64,000 nucleotides of DNA from Laguncularia racemosa (Eukaryota; Streptophyta; Magnoliopsida; Myrtales; Combretaceae), in contig JBBMOL010000246.1 in NCBI GenBank assembly GCA_037954665.1, positions 186,001 to 250,000 on the forward strand, given 5' to 3'. Numbering within the stretch: position 1 is the stretch's first letter; each line of letters starts with the position of its first letter. Of this stretch, positions 49,211-58,717 are shown in pieces. Below the pieces are notes generated by a model. The model was not told where the DNA came from. It saw only the letters and a program-made list of their open reading frames with translations, and searched no databases. Made by a program: the position numbers and the translations under genes.

Positions 49211-50433
49211 AAGTATCCTAAAAGAACTGAAAATAGTTTGATTCATGAATGAAATTCAAAGTGATCTAATTACAAGAGAAAATATGGCTTTATGGTCATG
49301 CCTTATACTTACAAGATGCCAATAATTTAAAAGGAATTAAAATTTTATTTCTTAAGGTTGTTTTCCATGCACGTTTTTATTTTATTAGAGATTTTTTTTA
49401 TGATAAATTTATTAAGAATAAGAATTGAAATGTACAGAGGAAATAATTAACGAAAATTAAGAATCTTATAGTCTAACAATATAAATGCTGATCACCTAAA
49501 TGGAATGGACCAAGTTTGAATCATTCTTGCTCATCAAAATTATTGAAAGAAAAAAAAGTAACTAAAGAAAACCTGACATTAATATATATAGAGATTACGT
49601 GTATGAGAGTTTTTTCAATTTTGAATTAGTTGATTTACCGTAACTTATCCTTATGGTAGGAAAGAAATCATTAAAAGAATAATGCGCACGATAGCTTAAA
49701 CTATATTAGTCTCCAAATTTATTAATAATGTTGGTACGTACAACAACTTTCACATATAATTTAGATATGGTTTCGAATTTCGTAATATGATGAATGATAA
49801 TATTTAATTTGATAAGCGTTGCAAAATGCAGGTTTTTTAGAAATAACTATAGACATTTGACAGAAGGATAAGAGCTTGCATTTTGAGGCACATACGCAAA
49901 AGGAAAGGGTAGGAAAAAAAGAAAATGAAAACCATCCAATGTTCCTTCCTCTATCATGGTTTGAGAAAACAAAAAATGATAAAATCTTCCTAAAAAAATA
50001 CAAGTTGACGATTTATGAATTTAGGAAAGATTCGAATCTTACCATGTTTAGATACCCCAAAAGCAAACAAAGATCCAATCCAAGTCAGACAATAACTTTT
50101 ACGAAATAACTTCCCACGAATGATTCTCCACAGCATCATAACACTACCCTTTACCTTATTTATACAACAGCATAACCATAACAAAATGTTCCTGCCGGTT
50201 CACCATAGCCTTTAAGTCCACCAAAACCACCCATACACAACGGAAAAAACAATAACAGACCACGTATATCAACTTCCCTTCTTCCTTTCATTTGTCTCCC
50301 TCATCATAACAAAACAGCAAATACCAACTAACTAACCCTTTTTTTTTTCTCCTTTCACCTTCCTTTTCTCTTTGCTCTCTTTGTATGTATTTCCACAGGG
50401 AGGAAGAGGGAGAAGTTACGCCCATCCAGGGTG
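49211..50433. other. MGDG synthase upstream region
   Basis: No other gene. 50330-50400 is a pyrimidine-rich stretch (TTTTTTTTCTCCTTTCACC, CTTTGCTCTCTTTG) just upstream of the start codon, as expected of a plant 5' UTR. No promoter element could be chosen with confidence. Confidence 0.45.
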
Positions 50434-53284
50434 ATGCCTGAGGGGTCACCTAACATGAAGGAGGAGAGGAAGAAGAAGGAAGAGATTGAGAGAGGAGGGA
50501 ATGGCGTAAGGAAGATTGATCAGGATGATGAAATCATTGGGTGCTCTCATGGATATGAAGATGATGATGTTGGTGGTGAAGGAATGGAGTTGGTGCAAAT
50601 GGGTGCCGAGAGGACAAAGAATGTGTTGATTCTTATGAGTGATACTGGTGGTGGTCATAGAGCTTCCGCCGAGGCGATTAAGGATGCGTTTCACTTGGAG
50701 TATGGAGATGAATATAACGTAAGATAAGAAGACTTGATCATGTGCTTCATTTTAATCATGTTTCTTGTATTTTCTCAGACTTTCATATGCCAAATGGAAT
50801 GAACAAAATAAAATTTCTTAAGGTGGTATGCTTCGATTAACCTCTTTCTATATCGATTTTGAAATGAATCTATATACAATCAGTCATATCAATTTATTTG
50901 TTTATTTATTTACTTATTGGCCATGTATAATGGTTGAGGCACAGATGGAGACATTAAAGGGGATAGGAAAACCGCATCCTTCCCGATGTATCTAAATGGA
51001 TCGATATTTTCTTTGGCATGGATCAAAAACCGTATCGCCATTTTATTAGATTTCTAAGTTATATACAAAAATTATTTTGGTAAACCTAAGAAAAGTTTGT
51101 CATAATCTAATATTTTATATTTTAGGCATGGATGAAATGAAACTATATATTTTGCTTTTCTAGTTAAAGTTAAAAGATGGCAACATAATTTTGGATTAAG
51201 GGTTTTTCTTGATCTTGTTGCCAGATAATTGTGAAGGATATTGTGAAGGAATACACAGGTTGGCCATTGAATGACATGGAAAGACAATACAAGTTCTTGG
51301 TGAAGCATGTGCAGCTATGGAAGGTTGCTTTCCACAGCACCAGTCCTAAGTGGATTCACAGCGTTTATCTTGCTGCAATCGCTGCTTATTATGCCAAGTT
51401 TGTTCTTCATCTTGGGTCTATCCAATCTTTGTTTTAACTTTAGGCACAAATCTTAAGATGAATTTGGATGCTCTATTCCATAGGAACATGCATAATTGCC
51501 CGCTAGTAGATTATTATGGGAAAATTTTTAAGTTTAGATGGCTGGTTGTGTAGTTGCATATGTAGGAAGTAGGAACTATTTGTTATCCATAAAAGAGGGA
51601 AAAATGTTGCTTGGAAGTGACACTTACTAACGAAAGACCTCAATGTGTTCTGTTGCTTCAAGTATCCTTGTAATATGTATTGCATTGTGTTATTGAAGGG
51701 AAGTGGAGGCAGGTCTTATGGAGTACAAGCCAGAAATTATTATCAGTGTCCATCCTCTGATGCAACACATTCCGCTTTGGGTTCTCAAATGGCAGGGACT
51801 TCAGAAGAAAGTGATTTTCGTTACTGTGATCACGGATCTTAATACATGTCATCCTACCTGGTTAGTTAATAAAGTAGATGTTACCTCGCTTAGCCAGTCA
51901 TGCTGCCCTTTAGCAATGGCTGATGGGTTTCCCCCTGGATACTGGTTTCTCTCAGGTTCCACCCCGATGTCAATAGATGCTACTGTCCTTCACAAGAGGT
52001 GGCTAAAAGGGCTTTACAGGATGGGTTGGCAGAGTCCCAAGTCAAAGTTTGTGGCTTGCCAATACGGCCATCTTTTGCCCGTGCAGTTCTCTCCAAGGTA
52101 GATTGTTGTATATGGAACAATGAGTGCTTTGGCTGTTCTGTGCGAAACTTCTATTTTTGATCTCATGATTGTTTCTTTCAATATCTTCTCTAGGATGACC
52201 TGAGGAAAGAACTGGAAATGGATCCTGATTTGCCTGCAGTTTTGCTGATGGGAGGTGGTGAAGGGATGGGTCCTGTAAAGAAAACAGCAAAAGCTTTAGG
52301 AGAATCATTGTATGATAAAGAAAATAATAAACCTATTGGACAGTTGATCATTATATGTGGCCGAAACAAGAATCTAGCTACAACTCTGGAATCAGAGCAG
52401 TGGAAAATCCCTTTCAAGGTGATTGTCATGCCATATAATTTCTCTGTTATAAATTGCGAAAGCCAGTCTGTTTCAATTGATTTTTATTTGCATCTTATTT
52501 TATTTGCATTTAATCCACGTTTGATCTATGTCTATATATGTTATGTATTTAATAAGTGTATTTTACATTTGATCTCCTTGGATTTGTTTTGACCAAAACA
52601 CCTGATTTCAAACAGATGCCAAAAACAATATTAGAACGGAGCCAAACTGAAAAACCAAACAGGGTTAGTCAATAATCAAGCCAGTTTGTCTTTGTAGGTC
52701 AGAGGTTTTGAGAAACAAATGGAGAAATGGATGGGAGCTTGTGACTGCATAATTACAAAGGTAAGCTTGACATGAATTTATTCACTGCCTTTCCCGTGAT
52801 TTGTGTTAGCAACCTACACTGACTAAGTATGTGAATTGTAATCATGAACAGGCTGGACCTGGCACGATCGCTGAGGCATTGATACGAGGACTTCCTATAA
52901 TCCTCAATGACTACATTCCAGGACAGGTTAGTTTTGTTAATTTGCTAACCCTCACAAATCACCTGCCGGATAGGAATGTAGGATCTCTTGCTAACTATGT
53001 TTCTCCACTTTCGGCATTTACAGGAGAAGGGAAATGTCCCTTATGTTGTGGAAAATGGAGCCGGCGTGTTCACCAGGAGTTCTAGGGAAACTGCCAGGAT
53101 TGTGGCAGGATGGTTCAGTACGAAAAGGGATGATCTCAAGAGCTTGTCCGAGAATGCTCTCAAACTGGCACAACCAGAGGCAGTTTTCGACATAGTTAGG
53201 GATATTCACGAGCTAGCCAGCCAGCGTGGTCCAATGGCAAGCATGCCCTACGAACTGACATCATCGTTCACTAGCCTGATTTGA
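50434..53284 (+). CDS. MGD2: Monogalactosyldiacylglycerol synthase, type B (MGD2/MGD3 class)
   Basis: Transfers galactose from UDP-galactose to diacylglycerol, making MGDG; type-B enzymes act at the outer plastid envelope, largely under phosphate starvation. Eight exons with GT/AG borders and continuous phase: 50434-50718, 51225-51397, 51699-51860, 51956-52097, 52194-52418, 52698-52760, 52852-52926, 53024-53284; 1386 nt, 461 aa. The ATG at 50434 is preceded by GTG in frame. The N-terminus is short, Glu/Lys/Asp-rich and lacks a plastid transit peptide. The glycosyltransferase starts at RTKNVLILMSDTGGGHRASA. It continues with KEYTGWPLNDMER, HPLMQHIPLWVLKWQ, TDLNTCHPTW, LLMGGGEGMGPV, KWMGACDCIITKAGPGT, IILNDYIPGQ and VVENGAGVF; the last blocks are the GT28 nucleotide-sugar-binding part. 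It ends in SSFTSLI. Paralogue assignment between MGD2 and MGD3 is uncertain. No defect was seen. Confidence 0.95.
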
Positions 53285-54224
53285 TTATTAAGATCATCAT
53301 AATTTATAATTGTTGCTCAAATTCCTCGACTAGAATACTATGTACAGGTAGACACCTAACATCCTTCTTTCTCCTAGGCAGTTGGAGATCATGAAGGATC
53401 AGCAAAGTCTGTGTAACAGATGCGATGTTCTGAAGGGGGATTCTTTACATTTTTTTTTCCTAACAAGAATCTGTACTAGTGTATGTCGTTTGGGGTCAAG
53501 TGTGGCTTTCTTTAGTTCCTTCAAACCTTCATTAACTTTGCATTTGAACCTCTAATAGCTTTTTAACAAATTAGACAAGAGGATCCACATTTGTGCTTTA
53601 ATTTACTGTGTATAGACCGATTTTCCTTTTTGTCAATTTTACTAATCTATAAATGGTTGATTCTTAGATCACCTAATTTTACTCCTAAGTTCTGTATTTA
53701 TTTCGTCCATTTACTCTCATGCACGTATTGTAGTAAATACCTGCACACTCGTTTTAAACTAGTTACGTTTAAGTCTTACATAATAACATATCACATGAGC
53801 AAAACAAATCAAAGAGACATCGCTAGGTGGCTGGCAAGGTTTCTTGCACAGTTTTTACTGCCATTTCACAAGGATTTTTCCTTGACAACACCTCCTCGAA
53901 AAAATTGCTTGTATATAACATTAATCTCTATTATAAAGAGGGATTTCATCATATTTTTCCCATGCGTAAAGAGATCTTATTCTTCCAAATATTTTTCTAC
54001 AGGGTGAACATTCTTTGAACACTCACCATCAAAGGGCATCCATATGTCCCTGCAATGTTGAAACAGATTTGTAGCTATTAAATACTTATCGAAGTCCTTT
54101 TCGAGGAGGCAGAGAATAGGATACATTTCAGGATTTTTCTTTAGAGGCAAGTGCTTAGTAAATGCATACAGAATTTTCACATTTTCTGCAATGTGCATTA
54201 GCATCACAACATAAAAGAATCACT
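53285..54224. other. MGDG synthase 3' flank, no other gene
   Basis: The first ~300 bp are probably 3' UTR. Frames at 53591-54018 (plus) and 53977-54207 (minus) match no family that I know. The latter adjoins the dioxygenase pseudogene but shows none of its C-terminal motifs. Confidence 0.45.
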
Positions 54225-54986
54225 GAACTGCCACTATAGACCTTCCACTTCTTTGTCGTGTAATACCATAGTCATCGCTGATCTGTCAGCATGTGGTTTT
54301 AGGCCAAGAACAAGGTCGGGTCTAGGGCATGGAGGAAAGTAGTTGAATCTCGTAAACTTGAACCTTTTTGTCTCCATACTGGTCCAGGAAGCAATTCTTG
54401 TCCAGATTAAATGATGATGCCATGGCTTTCAAAACCAGGTCCACAATCCCTTTCAATTTTAAGGAATATTCATGTAATACTTCCCTGCAGTTATATGCAA
54501 TGTCAGTAAATAGCAATACAACAACATCAACAGCGTGCAAGTTTTAATCCTCTAGGTGGGATTGGACATATGGATTAGGTGAGTAACTAGCAGGAATGAT
54601 CGTTTCAGCTAATATTACACAAGGACATGGTTTACTTTGTGAATTTTGTTTACTAATTTGGATGGTTGAACCATGCATCGTTTGCTGATAGAGACACATG
54701 TCACTGTATTGGATTGGAAAAATAGTACACCATACACATCAAGTGGTACTATTGACCAATACAAGTCTCACGTATCAACAAACTGACCTGAAACTGTCTC
54801 GTTCTTTAGGCCAAAAATTGAGCTTTCAATGTTCCTCAGGATATGCTTGAAGATACAACCGGTATCCTTCAATATCATTTTCTTGTCTACATATTTATGC
54901 TTCTCTTCTGCTGGAAGATCAAAGAACTGCTTTCCAGTTTTGCACACTTCATCCAGAAAAGAGCATTTCATGCCATGATTTATCAC
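54225..54986 (-). pseudogene. 2-oxoglutarate/Fe(II) dioxygenase fragment (SRG1-like)
   Basis: A splice acceptor TTTCAG stands directly before VINHGMKCSFLDEV at 54986, the conserved intron-1 position of this family, followed by GKQFFDLPAEEKHKYVDK. Further on, after broken sequence, are CREVLHEYSLKLKGIVDLVL and SFNLDKNCFLDQYGDKKV (54400-54490). After a frame change come PRPDLVLGLKPHADRSAMT and HDKEVEGL (54225-54330), containing the iron-binding HxD (HAD). Exon 1 upstream and the C-terminal part with the distal His and RxS 2-oxoglutarate motif were not found. Nearest by eye are SRG1/norcoclaurine-synthase-like dioxygenases of specialised metabolism. It is a pseudogene. Confidence 0.82.
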
Positions 54987-55952
54987 CTGAAATGAATAAA
55001 AAGGAAAATATAGCTTTGCTGAATGGTAAATACTCTACAAATTAATATGGTCGATATAGATACACTACAAACAAACTATATTGATCAGGATCTGGGAAGA
55101 AATAATCTAGTTTGGGAAATAATATCAATGCTTATTGCAGCTACTCATGATTTACATATCCATCCAAGATAGACTATAAATAGTCAATGACAGAAAAAAA
55201 GAAAATAAAGCATGTTTAGATTCAATATAAAGGCGAATAGTTTCATTTTCGCATCATCACATTTGAGTTCGCTTGATTGTAGTGTCATTAATCTCTCATC
55301 AACAGTTTCTTGATATAGTGGGGTAACTTCATCCACATCAACTGTCCACGCAACTGAAATAGGTGGATGGCCTGTACAGAGTTTTACCATCATAGATAAC
55401 TTTTCTTCTCAATCTAGTTAGGGCTGTCATGGAATTACAGGGAACGGATCTTATCTTTACTTAATGCCATAACTCAAACTGAAATATGATAACAGTGACA
55501 TGATCATGCCCTTTTTACAGTGAATTAGTGAAATTCATACCTAATTGAAGTCATGCACAAGGTCATTTATCCACTGATCGATGCGTTTAATTATAAAAAA
55601 CCTTAATTAGAGAAGCATTTGTATCTGATCAATTTAAATATAACATTTGAATTCTTTTTTTACCCAAATATAGTTTGGAAAAGGACAAGTTTCATGAGAT
55701 TATCTAAGACAGATAGACATGTAATACTTAAACTTTTTTAAATACTTAAGTGAAATTGATTTGCACAACATCTAAATATTTTGCTAATCAATCCAATTAA
55801 TAGAATAGAACTGTTAACTTTGTAATAAGGATAAAATATCACGTTAACCAATTCAAAAACAGTTCATGTGAAAAAATTACCTCATCAATTAGATCATTGA
55901 TCCTTAAATCTGCTGACCTTGAAATTTCTCATGAAGCATCAGAATGATTCCA
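54987..55952. other. Spacer between dioxygenase fragment and LRR gene
   Basis: No supported gene. The minus frame at 55184-55393 is unrecognised; by position it could be a decayed upstream part of the dioxygenase, but its sequence does not show that. Confidence 0.4.
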
Positions 55953-57908
55953 TCATCCTTGTTTGCCATTAATATATACACTACATGAAGAGTTCAAGCT
56001 TTCAAGCCCTTGGAGTTCCTTTAGTTTCTTACAGCCAGAGATATGAAGAACTTGTAAAGCTGTAAATATAGAAAAGTCCGTTAAAATCTCCAAGGACTTA
56101 CAGTCCGAAATTTGCAATTCTCTCAAAGATTTTAGTTCCTCAATGCCTGGAATTTCTACAAGTTCATCTAAATCTCCAATGGTCAACTCTTTTAGGTCTC
56201 TAACATTTGAAAGGTCTGGAAAATTCTTCATGAACCCACATCCCCCAAGAGAAAGTTTCTCCAAGGATGTTAATTTTTCTATACCTTCAACAGAATGTAG
56301 CCTTGGACAGTAATCCAATTTTAAGCGTTTCAACACCCCCTTCAAGCTTGACACATCACCAATCTTTTCAACAGATGTGCACCCTCGAAGAGACAATATT
56401 TCTAGGCTTGTCATGCTGTGAAGTCCCTGGATAGACACTAGATTCTCGCACTCACGAAAATGTAATGATCTGAGATTCTTCAAATCTGAAAGATCTGGTA
56501 ATGGTGCTTTGCAGCTTTGCAACGACAAAAGCCACAAAGATATTAAATTTCCATGACCATCATATTTAAAAACCCATATCCCATGTAGTGATTCTAACCC
56601 TTCTAGACCAGTGATTTCCATTAGTTCGGAACATTTGAAAAGAGTAAGCTCGGACAAGTATTTCAAATTTGATAAATTTGCCAATCTTTTCAACATGGGA
56701 CAACCACGGATGTCAAGCATCACTAAACCAAAGGGAAGCTCTGGGATATAGTCAAGAAGCTTGCAATCAATAACACGAAGTTCCCTAAGCTTAGAGAAGG
56801 CATTGATCTCTACTGGAAGGCTACTGATGTTCACATCGTCCAGTATTAGCGTCTTAAGTATAAGAAAAGCACCCAAATCCTTGACAACGACCGCTGATCT
56901 AGAAATACTAGGACTTTCCAGTTTATTCAACTTTCCAATGTCCAGCATTCTGTTCCCTCTCTCTGAAGTGTCTGAATATTCAAGATGCTTCAAATCAGTC
57001 AAATTGGATATATTCGGGAGGGTTTGCATTGAATTACCAGAAAATTTGAGGACACTCAGCCCAGAAGGGAACTCCGGAAGGGCTTCAAGCTTGTGACAGC
57101 ATCTTAAATTTAGTGTTTGGAGGCTAAAAAGGTTACAGAGGTTCTTTGGCAAGCCAGAAATGCCTACTCCCTCTAATTGCAGGCATTGCAATGAGGACAA
57201 TTCTTCTATCTCATTGAATATGCCGTTTTGTAAAGACAAACAATACGATGCATTTAACAACTTGAGATTCCCCAGCTTTTTTATGGCACCTGGCAAGCTT
57301 TCTATTGGAGTACGTTTGATATTAAGTACCTCTAAACTACCAAGATCCCCAATGGAATCGGGTAATTTCCTAAGATATGAGTTTGATAAGTCTAGCTCAG
57401 TTAATGACTTTAAATCCCCAATTGATTGGAGAATCTTCCTCAATGAAGTACAATAACTCAGTGAAAAGCTTCTCAGTCTCACAAGAAATCCAATGGAGTC
57501 TGGGAGTTGAGTAAGATATTCACATGAAGTCAAGTCAAGCTTTGTCAGATATGTAAGATGACCAACTGAGCTAGGAAGTTGTACCAGTGATTGACACAAT
57601 GAGGCAGTGAGAATCTCAAGCTTTCCTAGGGAACCTTTGAATATCGGAACCGTTGTTATAGAAGTTTGATCAATAAGGAGCTCCTTTAATTCTTTCATTT
57701 GACCAACTTCTGCTGGCAGTTCCTTCAGTTCTTTGCATCCCTCAATATTTAAAGTCACAAGTGTCTTGACATTGCCAATCGATTGGTGTATTTTCTGCAA
57801 ATTCCTACATCTTTTAAGAGTCAAAATCTCAAGCTTTATGAATGCTGAGAAATCAGGAGACCTGATTAAGCGGCGACAATGCTCAAGCCTTGGGACTTTC
57901 GGTTTCAT
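55953..57908 (-). CDS. LRR-only relative of the TNL gene (truncated resistance-gene copy)
   Basis: A single 651-codon open frame starting at an ATG at 57908. It consists almost wholly of plant intracellular LRRs: IRSPDFSAFIKLEILTLKRC, LVTLNIEGCKELKELP, SIGDLKSLTELDLS, LQTLNLRCCHKLEALP. It aligns along its length with exon 4 of the TNL gene at 8660-10735 (for example SPDFSAF-KLEILTL against TPNFSVFSKLEILIL, and IPGIEELKSLREL against IPGLEEMKSLNYL). There is no TIR, NB-ARC or first-LRR exon upstream: 90 bp before the ATG a Copia element begins, and beyond that element no TNL sequence is seen. It lacks the basic C-terminal tail. It has no stop over 1.95 kb, so truncation is either recent or the frame is still selected. 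Whether it is expressed is unknown. Confidence 0.75.
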   Translation of the reverse strand: MKPKVPRLEHCRRLIRSPDFSAFIKLEILTLKRCRNLQKIHQSIGNVKTLVTLNIEGCKELKELPAEVGQMKELKELLIDQTSITTVPIFKGSLGKLEILTASLCQSLVQLPSSVGHLTYLTKLDLTSCEYLTQLPDSIGFLVRLRSFSLSYCTSLRKILQSIGDLKSLTELDLSNSYLRKLPDSIGDLGSLEVLNIKRTPIESLPGAIKKLGNLKLLNASYCLSLQNGIFNEIEELSSLQCLQLEGVGISGLPKNLCNLFSLQTLNLRCCHKLEALPEFPSGLSVLKFSGNSMQTLPNISNLTDLKHLEYSDTSERGNRMLDIGKLNKLESPSISRSAVVVKDLGAFLILKTLILDDVNISSLPVEINAFSKLRELRVIDCKLLDYIPELPFGLVMLDIRGCPMLKRLANLSNLKYLSELTLFKCSELMEITGLEGLESLHGIWVFKYDGHGNLISLWLLSLQSCKAPLPDLSDLKNLRSLHFRECENLVSIQGLHSMTSLEILSLRGCTSVEKIGDVSSLKGVLKRLKLDYCPRLHSVEGIEKLTSLEKLSLGGCGFMKNFPDLSNVRDLKELTIGDLDELVEIPGIEELKSLRELQISDCKSLEILTDFSIFTALQVLHISGCKKLKELQGLESLNSSCSVYINGKQG

Positions 57909-57998
57909 TTTTCTCTTCCTTCTTGGTTTAAAGAATTTTGTGATTAGAATCCTTTTGTGATGCTTCTTTTTTTCTAGTAGAATAGTTATATTCCTTGT

Positions 57999-58702
57999 TG
58001 TTAGGAAAAGAAGATCCTATTCTCTTCCTCTTGCCTGTGCAATTCACAATTGACAAACAACAATCAATAATAAAATGCGGAAATTAAAAACAACCAACAT
58101 CAAGGATTTATGTGGAAAACCCCAATTTGGGAAAAAACCACGGGACCGCCGAATGCAAATTCTTCCACTATCAAAGTAATGGGTTACACAGTCTCACCAC
58201 AAAGCCGGTGGATCAAAGTACAAAGTATTTCCCTCTCTAGAACTCTCTCTAGGTTTAAGAATTACCCTTTTGTGCTTTAGGTTTTTTTTTTTCACTCATG
58301 TATTTTTGTCCCGTTGCACCCTTTTTCAAAGGAATACGACTATATATATATATGCATGGAAACCCTAAAGTCTCCTGAAACGGTCTCAACACACGGCTTA
58401 TACACGGCCGTGCCTTAGGCCGTGTATGCAATTGTATATGCTTTTGTGGATCTTCTGAGCTCAACACACGTTCGTGCCTCAGGCCATGTATGCAACCGTG
58501 TATACTTCTGTGGATCTTCTGAGCTCAACACACGGCCGTGCCTCAAGCCGTGTATGCAACCGTGTATGCAACCGTGTATGCTTCTGTTACGCTTGGTTTT
58601 TGTCAATTTTCTTCAAGCTTAACATTCTTTCATCCAAGTATACTTCATATACTTAGGATACCCTTGGTATAGACCTATATATGTTGGATCTATACCCCAA
58701 CA
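57999..58702 (-). repeat. Copia 3' LTR (704 bp)
   Basis: Pairs with 62724-63390. Differences from its partner are mainly transitions. The length difference comes mostly from the internal minisatellite: this copy has three CACGGCCGTG-containing units (58385-58575). Confidence 0.93.
58385..58575. repeat. LTR minisatellite of ~62-bp units carrying the palindrome CACGGCCGTG
   Basis: Three tandem units, each running roughly ACACACGGCCGTGCCTCAG, GCCGTGTATGCAACCGTG, TATGCTTCTGTGG, ATCTTCTGAGCTCA; the first and second have decayed versions of the palindrome. The partner LTR has two rearranged units at 63112-63270. Confidence 0.85.
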
Positions 58703-58717
58703 AACTCCTCCTCCAAC

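Noticed and set aside
50431..50433. MGDG synthase starting one codon earlier
   Set aside because: That codon is GTG; the ATG at 50434 is the natural start.
58385..58575. Spaced ~62-bp repeats in the LTR as a CRISPR-like array
   Set aside because: They are imperfect tandem units inside a plant LTR, present in both LTRs; there are no unique spacers and the genome is eukaryotic.
58422..58656. Frames rich in CNRVC repeats in the LTR
   Set aside because: They are translations of the minisatellite units and absent as a conserved protein.
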